From NCBI GenBank assembly GCA_004193595.1, contig RPGQ01000002.1:181752-245751 (forward strand): a stretch of DNA of 64,000 nucleotides. The letters are read 5' to 3'. Below the pieces are notes generated by a model. That model was not told where the DNA came from and searched no databases. It saw only the letters and a program-made list of their open reading frames with translations. The stretch comes from Desulfobacteraceae bacterium Eth-SRB2. Lineage in GTDB: Bacteria; Desulfobacterota; Desulfobacteria; Desulfobacterales; UBA11574. Both the position numbers and the translations under genes were made by a program. Numbering within the stretch: the first letter of the stretch is position 1; the number at the start of each line of letters is the position of its first letter. Shown one piece after another: positions 33,781 to 42,586 of the stretch.

Positions 33781-34026
33781 TTAATGCCATCTTTTAAGAG
33801 GTACGTTAAAATTGACTAAAAAACCAAGACATTTACCGGTCAATTTTAAATGACTAATTATTTGCGCTTCCCATACAGAATTCATCTGGTCAACAACCTT
33901 CAATTCACAAATAATAAGGCCCTCGACCAGAACATCTAAGCGCAGTCCCTCATTAAAGGTCATCCCATCATATACAATTTTCCCGGCAATAGATTCTTCT
34001 CTTTTTGATAGCGGTTTATAATTCAT
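33781..34026 (-). pseudogene. Degenerate GxxExxY-family gene
   Basis: 81 open codons. The start (MNYKPLSKREESIAGKIV) and the end (LDVLVEGLIICELKVVD, then AQIISHLKLTGKCLGFLVNFNVPL) match the GxxExxY family, but the middle containing the name motif (about 45 residues) is missing. An extra A in the AAAA run near 33791 then shifts the frame, replacing the expected KDGIKRII ending by KRWH. Intact family members are about 125 residues. GxxExxY proteins are common small proteins of unknown function. Confidence 0.7.
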
Positions 34027-34115
34027 ACTTTTTTTTGTGCCTTTGTGCCTTAGCGGCTTAACTATTGCTTTTCATTTTTATTGAAAAATATCACGTTTAA
34101 TGGGATAAACCAACC

Positions 34116-34838
34116 ATGAATCAAAAAAACATCACGTTCTCATCAAACGGGTTTATTCTCAAAGGGACGCTGCACCTTCCGGCCGCAGAATGTCCCCCGG
34201 TTGTTATCGGTTCCCACGGTCTTTTTAGCAGCGGCAGTTCTCCAAAACAGATCGAACTTGCAAGACAATGCAATGCCTTTGGAATGGCATTTTTCAGATT
34301 CGACCACAGGGGATGCGGGCAGAGCCAAGGCGTTTTCCAGAATGTCACCTCTGTCGAGGCCCGATGTAATGACATGATCAGCGCAATAAAGATCATTCAA
34401 GACAGAAAAGATACCGGCAACCGGATAGGACTTTTCGGAAGCAGTATGGGGGGTACGGTCTGCTTGTCCGTATTTGCCAAATCTGATGTTTATTCAATTG
34501 TCACCTGTGCCGCCCCTGTTCGCAGCAGTTCCATTATCAAAACACTGGAAAAATCAGATGACTCAAACACACTAAATCCGCCGTTTTATAAGAGATATCT
34601 TGATTCAGACATTTCAGACAAGCTTTCCTCTATTCATCATATTCTTATATTTCACGGCGATTCCGATGAGCTTGTTCCCCCGCTAAATGCCAGAGAAATA
34701 TATGAAAAAGCCGGTGATCCGAAAAAATTGATCATACAAAAAGACGGTGATCATCGCATGAGCAATAAAACACACCAGGAAAATTTTGTTCGGGAATCGG
34801 CCTTGTGGTTCAAAAACTGTTTTGACGGCACAAAATGA
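34116..34838 (+). CDS. Alpha/beta hydrolase (esterase/acylaminopeptidase type)
   Basis: A 240-residue single-domain hydrolase. It shows the oxyanion region GSHGLFSSGSS, DHRGCGQSQG, the nucleophile elbow GSSMGG (Ser about residue 110), the acid in HGDSDELVPP and the His in KDGDHRMSN, so the catalytic triad is complete. There is no signal peptide. Family members cleave esters or act as thioesterases; the substrate is unknown. Start ATG 34116 follows an AT-rich region without a strong ribosome site. A family B palindromic element lies downstream (34912-35189). Confidence 0.85.
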   Translation: MNQKNITFSSNGFILKGTLHLPAAECPPVVIGSHGLFSSGSSPKQIELARQCNAFGMAFFRFDHRGCGQSQGVFQNVTSVEARCNDMISAIKIIQDRKDTGNRIGLFGSSMGGTVCLSVFAKSDVYSIVTCAAPVRSSSIIKTLEKSDDSNTLNPPFYKRYLDSDISDKLSSIHHILIFHGDSDELVPPLNAREIYEKAGDPKKLIIQKDGDHRMSNKTHQENFVRESALWFKNCFDGTK

Positions 34839-34911
34839 TTGAAGATTTTCAATTGAAGATTGAATATTTAATAAAAAACATGTTGAAATATTATATGATT
34901 TATCAATTATT

Positions 34912-35189
34912 TGAGGCGTCGGGGAGTTTTTCTTTTAGAGCCCCAAATTAAGCGGAATGAATGATCAGTAACGAAATCGTACACTGTTTGAATGCATTAG
35001 GGATCGTTGCGAAAAAACAGCGCTTTTATGAATTCGTGATGAAACGATATAAAATGTTATCTGTCTAACCTATTTATTTTAATATTGATACACTGTTTTT
35101 TTGTTACGAGCCCTTATGCATGAGTTTGTACGGTGTAGTTGCTGATTATTTATGAAGCTGTTAAATTAAAAAAACACCCCGACCCCTCA
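34912..35189 (+). repeat. Palindromic element family B, copy 1
   Basis: A 278-bp near-palindrome starting TGAGGCGTCGGGGAG and ending CACCCCGACCCCTCA. The interior CATTAGGGATCGTTGCG region pairs with the later CGTTACGAGCCCTTATG region. It is flanked on both sides by ATTATT, a perfect 6-bp direct repeat. A second copy is at 55105-55382. Confidence 0.88.
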
Positions 35190-35201
35190 ATTATTTATTC
35201 T

Positions 35202-36461
35202 TCAATTTTCTATGCTTTTTAGTTGGAGTTCCCGTCGCAGCAGGTCAAGGGCTTTCATGGTAAATATTTTTTTATTCATCAACCGTGTATTGAACGGGAA
35301 AAAGAACCGAAATCCTTTTACATCATGTGGAGTGGCAATACCGATGCAAAGCGTGCCCACGGGTTTTTCGTCAGTTCCTCCGTCCGGTCCTGCAATACCG
35401 CTGGTTGCCAGACCGTAAGTGGTTCCGGCAACACGTCTTACCCCTTGGGCCATCTTTTTTACGGTCTCTTGGTGTACGGCTCCGTTTCGCTGTAATACTT
35501 CGTTAGATACCCCCAGAACCTTTGTTTTGGCTTTATTTGAATAGGTAACCCCTGAAAAATGAAAATAGGCTGAACTGCCCGGTACATTGGTCAGCATATG
35601 GGATATCAATCCGCCGGTACAGCTTTCGGCAACAGCAAGGGTCGCTTTTTTTCCGCTAAGAAGCCTGCCCACAACCGCTTCCATTGAACACCCATTCATA
35701 GAAAAAATATTCTCCCTTAACTTCCCGAGAACCCATTGGGATGCCTTTTCCAAAATCTTATGAAGAACCTTGTCATCTTTGCCTCTGATGTAAAGTTTGA
35801 CCTGGATTTCCGGAAACTTTGAACGAAAACCAGGTGTTATCTCAGGAAACTCGGCGGATAAACCGTCCAAAAGTTCCCCTGTTTCCGACTCGGTTAAACC
35901 GAATGTGGATATGGTCTTAACCAAACTTAATTCATCCATGCGGCCATAAAGCTTGTCTATGCGCGGCAGGACCTCATCCGAAAGCATCCGTCGCATTTCA
36001 AAAGGTACACCGGGAACAAAGAAAAACCAACACTTGTCGATTTTTAGAAGAAATCCGGCCGCAGATCCAATCGGATTATTCAAAAACTCGGCGCCCTTGG
36101 GGAGCATGGCCTGCTTTTGATTCGAAGGACTCATGGTGCGCTTCCGGGTTTTGAAAAAATTTTCGACCACACCAAGTGCCGACCGATTTAGAACCCGTTC
36201 AACCCCTTTTGCTTTGGCGGCCGCTTCCGCCGTAATATCATCGCTTGTCGGACCCAGCCCTCCGGTCACAACCGCAACATCTGCCCTGCTGCCGATCTCT
36301 TTTATGATGGAAACCATCATATCCATATCATCACCCACACACGTGTGCCGTATGGCTTCAAGACCCGCTTGTTCCAAAACTTGCGCAATATGGGCTGAAT
36401 TGCTGTCGATAGCCGCACCCGTTCTTATTTCATCTCCTGTAGCAAGTATTTCTATAATCAT
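35202..36461 (-). CDS. cinA: CinA family protein (CinA N-domain plus NMN deamidase)
   Basis: About 419 residues from the ATG at 36461; the open frame upstream is not family-like. The N-terminal half starts MIIEILATGDEIRTGAAIDS and has VVTGGLGPTSDDITAEAAA, the molybdopterin-binding-like domain. The C-terminal half has VAESCTGGLISHML and ATSGIAGPDGGTDEKPVG, the PncC-type nicotinamide-nucleotide amidase with catalytic Ser/Thr region. The protein recycles NMN or cleans ADP-ribose-type metabolites. The stop lies 13 nt beyond the family B palindromic element. Confidence 0.88.
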   Translation of the reverse strand: MIIEILATGDEIRTGAAIDSNSAHIAQVLEQAGLEAIRHTCVGDDMDMMVSIIKEIGSRADVAVVTGGLGPTSDDITAEAAAKAKGVERVLNRSALGVVENFFKTRKRTMSPSNQKQAMLPKGAEFLNNPIGSAAGFLLKIDKCWFFFVPGVPFEMRRMLSDEVLPRIDKLYGRMDELSLVKTISTFGLTESETGELLDGLSAEFPEITPGFRSKFPEIQVKLYIRGKDDKVLHKILEKASQWVLGKLRENIFSMNGCSMEAVVGRLLSGKKATLAVAESCTGGLISHMLTNVPGSSAYFHFSGVTYSNKAKTKVLGVSNEVLQRNGAVHQETVKKMAQGVRRVAGTTYGLATSGIAGPDGGTDEKPVGTLCIGIATPHDVKGFRFFFPFNTRLMNKKIFTMKALDLLRRELQLKSIEN

Positions 36462-36536
36462 AAACGACGTCTCGGAAGTTCTACAATTGGTTGAAATTAA
36501 TAATCTTTTAATAGCTCTTGGTTTATGCCACTTCCA

Positions 36537-36840
36537 TGGAATACTGGAATAATGGAATAATGTGTTAAAAACGTATAACCTCAGTGTTCGGATCAAGGTT
36601 TTTGGGATCAATTTTCACTGCTTGTATTTGGTTTGAAAGTTATCTTCCCAATTTTGATCTTTTTGCTTTTTTTGAAAAGATTCAATCAACTTAAGTAATG
36701 CATTTTCAATTTTATAATTGATATTTTTTCGACCCATAATGAGTTTATCTCATAAATCATATCTTTTTTCAATGTGATGCAAAAAAGACCCAATATTCCA
36801 GTATTCCATTGTTCCATCATTCCAATTGTGAGCGAAGCGA
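36537..36840. repeat. Inverted minisatellite arms enclosing a possible 40-codon ORF
   Basis: Left arm GGAATACTGGAATAATGG (about 36538-36562) and right arm CCAGTATTCCATTGTTCC (about 36798-36825) are inverted copies. Between them a minus-strand frame (36615-36737) encodes a 40-residue lysine-rich peptide (MGRKNINYKIENALLKLIES at its start) without a ribosome site; it is probably not a gene but could be a repeat-borne remnant. Confidence 0.5.
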
Positions 36841-36841
36841 A

Positions 36842-37864
36842 CTAACTTGTCCCAACGGCGTTTTTTAAATTATCAAAAATAGTTTGAACCTCACGGCAAA
36901 GACCTTCAAACTGACGGGGATATAAAGACTGGGCTCCGTCACTTAATGCCTTTTCAGGAGCATGATGCACTTCCACCATCAGCCCCTGGGCTCCCACAGC
37001 CACGGCTGCCCTGCTCAAAGGAACCACCTGATCCCGAACGCCCGCAGCATGGCTCGGGTCAACAATAATCGGCAGGTGACTTTCTTTAAGCACTACAGAG
37101 ACAGCAGAAAGATCCAGAGTATTACGACTGTGGTGAGCGAAAGTGCGAACCCCCCTTTCGCATAAAATCACCTGTGAATTTCCACCTTCCAGGATATATT
37201 CCGCCGCCATCAACCATTCATCAATGGTTGCCGCCATGCCGCGCTTTAACAAAACAGGCTTGTTTGCATGACCCGCTCGCCGAAGCAAACTGAAATTTTG
37301 CATGTTCCGGGTACCGATCTGAATCACATCTGCGTATTTTTCCACCAAATCAAAGGTTTCTAAATCCATGACTTCGGTAACCACAGGCATTCCGGTCTTC
37401 TCACGAACCGTTGCAAGAATTTTCAATCCTTCCTCGCCCAGACCCTGAAAGGAATAAGGAGATGTTCGCGGCTTAAACGCACCGCCTCTGAAAAGCTGTG
37501 CACCGCTACGTTTTACATGCTCTGCAATTATCAGAGCCTGGGATTCACTCTCCACCGCACAGGGGCCGGCGATGATCACCAGATTACCATTGCCCACAGA
37601 TACGTCACCAACCGTAATCACTGTGTCTTGGTGTTTAAACTCACGGCTTACCAGTTTATAGGGACGGGTTACATGAATAGCATCTTTAACCCCGGGAAGC
37701 CCCAAAAAGGGTGATGCATCAACATGACCTTTATTATTTAAAATTCCGATGGAAATTCTTTCTCCCCCTGGAATGGAACGGGCAGTGTATCCTCTTTCTT
37801 CAATAGTAGCCATAACAAAATCAATTTCTGCTTGGGTCGCCTTTTTATCCATCACAACCAACAT
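36842..37864 (-). CDS. aroF: DAHP synthase with N-terminal regulatory domain (type I-beta)
   Basis: A 340-residue 3-deoxy-7-phosphoheptulonate synthase, the first enzyme of the shikimate pathway. Residues 1-70 form the ferredoxin-like feedback domain found in Thermotoga-type enzymes (MLVVMDKKATQAEIDFVM, then YTARSIPG). The TIM barrel follows: NLVIIAGPCAVES, GIGTRNMQN-type segment, LLKRGMAATIDEW, CERGVRTF, and PIIVDPSHAAGVR with the metal ligands. A ribosome site GAGGAGGA precedes the ATG. Upstream on the same strand is a Trp-rich leader peptide and an attenuator hairpin, so expression is tied to tryptophan. It is divergent from trpE. Confidence 0.93.
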   Translation of the reverse strand: MLVVMDKKATQAEIDFVMATIEERGYTARSIPGGERISIGILNNKGHVDASPFLGLPGVKDAIHVTRPYKLVSREFKHQDTVITVGDVSVGNGNLVIIAGPCAVESESQALIIAEHVKRSGAQLFRGGAFKPRTSPYSFQGLGEEGLKILATVREKTGMPVVTEVMDLETFDLVEKYADVIQIGTRNMQNFSLLRRAGHANKPVLLKRGMAATIDEWLMAAEYILEGGNSQVILCERGVRTFAHHSRNTLDLSAVSVVLKESHLPIIVDPSHAAGVRDQVVPLSRAAVAVGAQGLMVEVHHAPEKALSDGAQSLYPRQFEGLCREVQTIFDNLKNAVGTS

Positions 37865-37901
37865 GGTTTATCCTCCTCATAATTTGGTCATTTTTAAAAC
37901 A

Positions 37902-37936
37902 AAAAAAAGACCGTGAACTTTAAAGTGCCCACGGTC
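37902..37936 (-). terminator. Attenuator terminator of aroF
   Basis: On the minus strand, GACCGTG pairs with CACGGTC around a loop that includes ACTTTAAAGT, and an eight-base U tract follows. It lies between the Trp-rich leader peptide and the aroF ribosome site, the position of a trp-type attenuator. Confidence 0.75.
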
Positions 37937-37961
37937 CTTAGAAATCTTTTATGCTAGCAGT

Positions 37962-38051
37962 TTACACCGTCATGAACCTGTTGGCACACCCCTTTCCTCC
38001 GGTTATGCGCCACCAGCGCCAAAAGCATTTTATTGTACTTGAATCTTTCAT
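37962..38051 (-). CDS. Trp-rich leader peptide of aroF
   Basis: A 29-residue peptide from ATG 38051 to TAA 37962-37964. It has CFWRWWRITGG: three Trp codons within four residues, flanked by Arg. It is followed within about 30 nt by a terminator hairpin and then aroF. This is the layout of ribosome-mediated attenuation: Trp starvation stalls the ribosome on the Trp codons and prevents terminator formation. A -35-like TTGACA lies upstream at 38119-38124 (complement). The ribosome site is weak. Confidence 0.72.
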   Translation of the reverse strand: MKDSSTIKCFWRWWRITGGKGCANRFMTV

Positions 38052-38215
38052 CTTAGTCTTATACTTTTTATGTTACCAACTTTAAATTCTACTAAAGCTA
38101 CTGGAACTTTCTTTGTTTTGTCAAGATTTTTTTTGACGATTCACGGAACCTATGATCTAAATAAAGACCACCTCAGCATACCTCAGGGTATTCCGGCAGG
38201 ATCGAATAAAAACCC

Positions 38216-38243
38216 TTGACAAACCCTCAGAGTTATATATAGA
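38216..38243 (+). promoter_or_regulatory. Sigma-70-type promoter of trpE operon
   Basis: TTGACA (38216-38221) is followed after 16 nt by TATAGA (38238-38243). It directly precedes the trp leader peptide. An 11-bp inverted repeat GAGTTTAACTC (38242-38252) overlaps the start region and may be an operator. Confidence 0.6.
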
Positions 38244-38267
38244 GTTTAACTCAATTGGGTGAAAAAC

Positions 38268-38363
38268 ATGAAAAAGATTAAAACAGAAAATCAATTAATA
38301 AATATCGACCTGAAAGACTGGTGGTGGCAAACTCAAATTTACGGGTCTGCCACAGAAACTTGA
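38268..38363 (+). CDS. trpL: Trp-rich leader peptide of trpEGD
   Basis: A 31-residue peptide from ATG 38268 to TGA 38361-38363. It contains three consecutive Trp codons (KDWWWQTQ, residues 16-23). A GC-rich hairpin with nine following U residues (38395-38430) ends the leader. The layout is the classic trp attenuator: leader with tandem Trp, terminator, then trpE. It mirrors the aroF leader on the other strand, so the two divergent transcripts share one control logic. Confidence 0.85.
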   Translation: MKKIKTENQLINIDLKDWWWQTQIYGSATET

Positions 38364-38394
38364 TTTAACAACTTATAATTAGCAAAATATCAAA

Positions 38395-38430
38395 GGACCA
38401 TGGCGACTCAAACCACGGTCCTTTTTTTTT
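38395..38430 (+). terminator. Attenuator terminator of trpE
   Basis: GGACCATGG pairs with CCACGGTCC (one mismatch) around a short loop, followed by a run of nine T. It lies between the trp leader peptide and trpE. Confidence 0.85.
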
Positions 38431-38502
38431 GTTTCAAACGGGCCGTGGAAATTTTCACGGCTTTTTTTTGACCTTGTGAAACTTTTTAGAAAGGAACCCT
38501 AT

Positions 38503-39990
38503 ATGCTTATTAATGAATTCCCTGACATAGACCAATTCCGCCATATGGCAAAACAAAACAATGTAATTCCGGTCTGCGTCGAAATCCTTGCAGATACAAA
38601 CACACCGGTCTCTCTTTTAAATAAAATCTATAAAAACAACGGCGCTGCGTTTCTCTTCGAAAGCGTTGAAGGGGGTGAGCGGTGGGGAAGGTACAGCTTT
38701 CTGGGAGTATCCGCCCGAACTCATATACGGGTTTTTCCTCAATTTGTGGAAGTCCGGGAAAATAGTGCCAGCAAACAGATTCCTCACCACGGGGATCCCC
38801 TTTACGTGCTGAAAACATTGATGAACAAGTATCGACCGGCTCACGTACCCGAACTCCCCAGATTCTGGGGAGGAATGGTAGGATATTTAACTTATGAAAT
38901 GGTTTCTTTTTTTGAATCAATCCCCAACCTGCTTCCGGAAAATAAACCGATTGCTCATTTCATTATACCCGATGAGCTGCTTATTTTTGACAATATCCGG
39001 CATACATTACTCGGGGTTGTTATCGCCTTTATCGACAACCCGGACCATGCGGATCGGGCGTTTCATTCGGCGACACTCCGCATCAAATCACTTCTGCGAG
39101 AAATGGAACGGCCTTTGCCTGAAACAGACCATCATCCGACCCATACCGAATTTATACTCAAAGCATCTTTGGAAGCCGGCATTTTCCGTTCTCTTGTGGA
39201 AAAGGTAAAAGAATATATCCGGGCCGGTGATGTTATCCAGACCGTCATTTCCATGCCTTTTTTATGTACACCGCCACCGGATCTCTGGGCGCTTTACCGG
39301 GCGCAACGATTCATTAATCCCTCACCCTATCTTTATTTCCTCAGTCTCGATGAGATGACTCTCGTTGGATCTTCACCGGAGACCATGGTGAGGCTGGAAA
39401 ACGGCGTTGCTACCCTTCGCCCCATTGCCGGCACACGCCCCAGAGGGAAAAACGAGCAGGAAGACAGGTTTCTGGCAAATGAGCTTCTTGCGGATGAAAA
39501 AGAACGGGCGGAACACCTAATGCTGGTGGATCTGGGTCGTAATGATCTGGGGCGCGTGGCAGAGGTGGGAACGGTTCAGTTAACAGATTTGATGATAGTG
39601 GAACGTTATTCTCATGTCATGCATCTTGTATCCAATATATGTTGTGATCTGAAATCAGAATATGATGCATGGGATCTACTTCGAGCCACTTTTCCTGCCG
39701 GAACGTTATCCGGAGCTCCCAAAATAAGGGCCATGGAGATTATCGCCGAACTCGAAAACAGACCCCGGGGCCCTTATGGCGGCGCCGTAGGATATATTTC
39801 GTTCCACGGAAATATGGACATGGCCATTACCATCCGGACGGCCAGTATTGAAAATGGGCTGCTAACGGTTCAGGCAGGCGCAGGAATCGTTGCCGACTCG
39901 GATCCGGAACGGGAACGGATAGAAACCGTCAATAAAGCAATGGCCATGCAAAAAGCACTGCAACTAATTCAGAAATCATATGAAAAATAG
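38503..39990 (+). CDS. trpE: Anthranilate synthase component I
   Basis: About 495 residues from the ATG at 38503 behind AGAAAGGA; an in-frame GTG at 38476 is less likely. TrpE converts chorismate to anthranilate with ammonia from TrpG. The N-terminal feedback region has AFLFESVEGGERWGRYSF, and the catalytic half has GSSPETMVRL, RPIAGTRPRG, HLMLVDLGRNDLGRV and GTLSGAPKIRAMEII. All key chorismate-binding residues of the family appear. The stop overlaps the left end of a terminal-inverted-repeat element (39990-40253), which separates it from trpG. Confidence 0.95.
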   Translation: MLINEFPDIDQFRHMAKQNNVIPVCVEILADTNTPVSLLNKIYKNNGAAFLFESVEGGERWGRYSFLGVSARTHIRVFPQFVEVRENSASKQIPHHGDPLYVLKTLMNKYRPAHVPELPRFWGGMVGYLTYEMVSFFESIPNLLPENKPIAHFIIPDELLIFDNIRHTLLGVVIAFIDNPDHADRAFHSATLRIKSLLREMERPLPETDHHPTHTEFILKASLEAGIFRSLVEKVKEYIRAGDVIQTVISMPFLCTPPPDLWALYRAQRFINPSPYLYFLSLDEMTLVGSSPETMVRLENGVATLRPIAGTRPRGKNEQEDRFLANELLADEKERAEHLMLVDLGRNDLGRVAEVGTVQLTDLMIVERYSHVMHLVSNICCDLKSEYDAWDLLRATFPAGTLSGAPKIRAMEIIAELENRPRGPYGGAVGYISFHGNMDMAITIRTASIENGLLTVQAGAGIVADSDPERERIETVNKAMAMQKALQLIQKSYEK

Positions 39991-40253
39991 TAACCGTTCA
40001 CGGTTCAAAGTTCACGGTTCAAAGGTTGGGGGATTTGCGGTTTCCGCATTCTGAAAAATGAAGCCAAGATGTTGAGGAAGACAATGGGCTGAAGATACAG
40101 ATACAAGATGCTGGTAGATTATCTTTAATCTCGATCTGAATGCCCACAATTTCTTTTCTTATCAGCATAGCTCAAGCGAGCTGTCGCTGATGTTGAAAGC
40201 GAGAACATGTAAAATATCGCAAGCTCATTAACCCTGAACCCGTGAACGGTTAC
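39990..40253. repeat. 264-bp element with 14-bp inverted ends inside the trp operon
   Basis: It starts GTAACCGTTCACGG and ends CCCGTGAACGGTTAC. It lies between trpE and trpG and contains no gene. Extra GTTCACGG copies occur inside the left end. A degenerate relative of the GGTTCACGG motif is seen at about 185-220. An insertion here lengthens the trpE-trpG spacer to 285 nt. Confidence 0.65.
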
Positions 40254-40275
40254 GAAAAATAAAGGAGGATAAAAC

Positions 40276-40848
40276 ATGATCATAATGATAGACAATTATG
40301 ATTCATTTACTTACAACCTGGTACAATATCTGGAGCAAATCGGCGCTTGCATCAAGGTCATCCGGAACGACGTCTTCTCCATTTCAGATCTTATTTCATG
40401 GAGTCCAACCGGAATTGTTATATCGCCCGGTCCGGGCAGGCCTGAAAATGCAGGAATATCTCTTCCGGTAGTGAAACACTTTTCCGGAAAGATCCCAATT
40501 CTTGGTGTGTGCCTTGGCCATCAAGCCATTGCAGCTGCTTTTGGCGGGAAAGTGGTCTCCGCCAAAAAGCTCATGCACGGAAAAACATCCATGATACACT
40601 CTGACGGGAAAATGCTGTATCATGGGATTCGCAAACCTTTTGAAGCCATGCGGTATCACTCACTGGCTGTTTCAAGGGAAAGTTTTCCTGAATGTCTGCA
40701 GATAAGCTCGGAATCAGAAGACGGGGAGATTATGGGAATCAGGCATGTAAAGCATCCCACAGAAGGAATTCAATTTCACCCGGAATCTATTATGACCCGC
40801 GTGGGCAAACGGCTTCTGAGGAATTTTCTCAATAATCTTAAAACCTAA
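40276..40848 (+). CDS. trpG: Anthranilate synthase component II (glutamine amidotransferase)
   Basis: A 190-residue class I amidotransferase starting behind AAAGGAGGATAAAAC. It opens MIIMIDNYDSFTYNLVQYL, has GVCLGHQAIAAAFGG with the catalytic Cys, MRYHSLAV and the His-Glu pair in IQFHPESIM. It supplies ammonia to TrpE. PabA-type function with an aminodeoxychorismate synthase cannot be excluded, since bacteria often share one subunit. It follows trpE and precedes trpD. Confidence 0.93.
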   Translation: MIIMIDNYDSFTYNLVQYLEQIGACIKVIRNDVFSISDLISWSPTGIVISPGPGRPENAGISLPVVKHFSGKIPILGVCLGHQAIAAAFGGKVVSAKKLMHGKTSMIHSDGKMLYHGIRKPFEAMRYHSLAVSRESFPECLQISSESEDGEIMGIRHVKHPTEGIQFHPESIMTRVGKRLLRNFLNNLKT

Positions 40849-40887
40849 CCCGGACAAGCGGAACCAAAAAAGATCGACTTTATTTTT

Positions 40888-40956
40888 ACCACGAAGATTA
40901 CGAAGGAAAAGAAGAATAAAATATATAACCTTCGTGCTCTTCGTGTAATTCGTGGT
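40888..40956. repeat. Inverted repeat ACCACGAAGATTACGAAGG in trpG-trpD spacer
   Basis: The left arm (about 40888-40906) pairs with CTTCGTGTAATTCGTGGT at the right. This ACGAA-rich hairpin type also appears in other spacers (33735-33760, 34027-34055, 44969-45039), so it is a dispersed repeat. Confidence 0.65.
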
Positions 40957-41045
40957 GTGATCAAACTTTTTTTGCCACAAAATGCACAAAATTCAACTTT
41001 AAGGTACTAAATCTTAAAACCTAAAAAAAGTGAGGAAAAACCATT

Positions 41046-42062
41046 ATGTTTAGGGAAAATCTTGATAAAATCATACATCGAGTCGACCTTAGTGAAACTC
41101 AAATGTCTCAAATGATTACAGAAATATTTTCGGGAAATGTTACCGATGTACAGATCGGCGCAATGATGGCGGCACTGGCAACCAAAGGGGAAACTTTTGA
41201 AGAACTTGCCGGAGCGGCTCGAGCCATGCGCCGTAAAGCACATCGTATTCAAGCGCCGGCCGCAACCATTGTAGATACCTGCGGAACCGGTGGAGACGCA
41301 TCACAAACATTTAATATCTCCACAACCACGGCTTTTGTTGTGGCCGGCTGCGGGGTGACCGTGGCTAAACATGGGAATCGATCGGTATCCAGTCAATGTG
41401 GCAGTGCAGATCTTCTGGAAGTGCTTGGGGTAAAACTTGATACTGACCCTGAAATCGTGGAAGAGGCTGTTCAGGAAATCGGTATCGGTTTTCTTTTTGC
41501 TCCGCTTTATCACGGTGCCATGCGCCATGCGGCCAGAGCAAGAAAAGAGTTGGGTCTTCGCAGTATTTTTAATATGATAGGCCCGCTCACAAACCCCGCC
41601 GGAGCCAATTGCCAGCTTCTCGGTGTATACGCACCCGAACTAACTGAAATGTTTGCACATGCGTTACACCTTCTCGGAACAAAAAGAGCTTTTGTGGTTC
41701 ATGGGCATGACGGACTGGATGAAATTTCTGTTTGTGCGCCCACCCGCATCTCCGAATTAAAAGAAGGTCTCATTCGAACTTATGATATTTCCTCTGAACA
41801 ATTCTTCGGCAACCTATTGGATTCAAACGAACTTCTGGGTGGAAATCCCGAAGAGAACGCTAAAATAACCCGCAATATATTGGATGGCGAAAAAGGACCA
41901 AAACGGAATGTTGTCCTGATTAATTCAGCTGCAGCTCTTGTTGCCGCAGAACAGGCAGAAAATCTTCAGGAAGGAATCCACATGGCTGAAATTTCTATTG
42001 ACAAGGGCGCCGCAGCTGAAAAAATGGAAGCGCTTATCAGATACACACAGGAAAACGGGTAA
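41046..42062 (+). CDS. trpD: Anthranilate phosphoribosyltransferase
   Basis: A 338-residue enzyme starting at an ATG behind GAGGAAAAACC. It joins anthranilate and PRPP. Family motifs are DTCGTGGDASQTFNISTT, KHGNRSVSSQCGSADLLE, HGAMRHAARARKELG and the conserved region around MIGPLTNPAGA. The gene follows trpG. No trpC, trpF, trpB or trpA follows: the next genes are flagellar. The rest of the tryptophan pathway must be elsewhere. Confidence 0.95.
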   Translation: MFRENLDKIIHRVDLSETQMSQMITEIFSGNVTDVQIGAMMAALATKGETFEELAGAARAMRRKAHRIQAPAATIVDTCGTGGDASQTFNISTTTAFVVAGCGVTVAKHGNRSVSSQCGSADLLEVLGVKLDTDPEIVEEAVQEIGIGFLFAPLYHGAMRHAARARKELGLRSIFNMIGPLTNPAGANCQLLGVYAPELTEMFAHALHLLGTKRAFVVHGHDGLDEISVCAPTRISELKEGLIRTYDISSEQFFGNLLDSNELLGGNPEENAKITRNILDGEKGPKRNVVLINSAAALVAAEQAENLQEGIHMAEISIDKGAAAEKMEALIRYTQENG

Positions 42063-42136
42063 TAATATAACTAAAATCGAATTTTTTTCTAAAGTTATTG
42101 CAAATAAATCCCGATAAAAAGTCTGAGGCAAAAATT

Positions 42137-42550
42137 ATGGTAATATCAGCTTATCATGTCAATAATGTTCTGCGGGTTTATGGAGACCAGCTTCGCCAAA
42201 GCAAAATCTCCAGTAGACCAAAGAATACCGATCCCAGCACGCCGGACAGGATCAGTATATCTTCAAATGCCCGGCGGAAAACTATTATTGATAATATTAC
42301 CAACAATATTATTAATAAAATCACCCAATACGGGCCTTATGATAATGTTGAGAAAGAAGTGTTTGAAAAACTTGAAAATGAATATGGAGCACATCTGACG
42401 ATAAGCGGAGATAACCCCAAAGAACTTGTATTCAAGGAAATTGACGAACATGGTGAAACAATAAATTCACTTTCCATTGAAGATTCTAGTTTTTTAACGA
42501 ATAAATTAAAAGAAATCACCGAGGAAACCATAGATAAAAATATGAGGTAG
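42137..42550 (+). CDS. DVU0524-like FlgM-associated protein
   Basis: About 137 residues from the ATG at 42137 (MVISAYHVNNVLRVYG); the open frame starts earlier at a TTG. The N-terminal VNNVLRVYGDQLRQSK and the middle DRISISSNARRKTIIDNI resemble the protein encoded just before flgM in Desulfovibrio and relatives (DVU0524-type, FlgM-associated). Its function is unknown, perhaps a partner of FlgM or an export-linked regulator. It lies 37 nt before flgM on the same strand and 74 nt after trpD. Confidence 0.65.
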   Translation: MVISAYHVNNVLRVYGDQLRQSKISSRPKNTDPSTPDRISISSNARRKTIIDNITNNIINKITQYGPYDNVEKEVFEKLENEYGAHLTISGDNPKELVFKEIDEHGETINSLSIEDSSFLTNKLKEITEETIDKNMR

Positions 42551-42586
42551 TGTCCATCCATAAATTAGGAGTTAAAGGATCATATA

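Noticed and set aside
36615..36737. 40-codon lysine-rich ORF
   Set aside because: It lies inside inverted minisatellite arms and lacks a Shine-Dalgarno; kept only as a note in the repeat entry.
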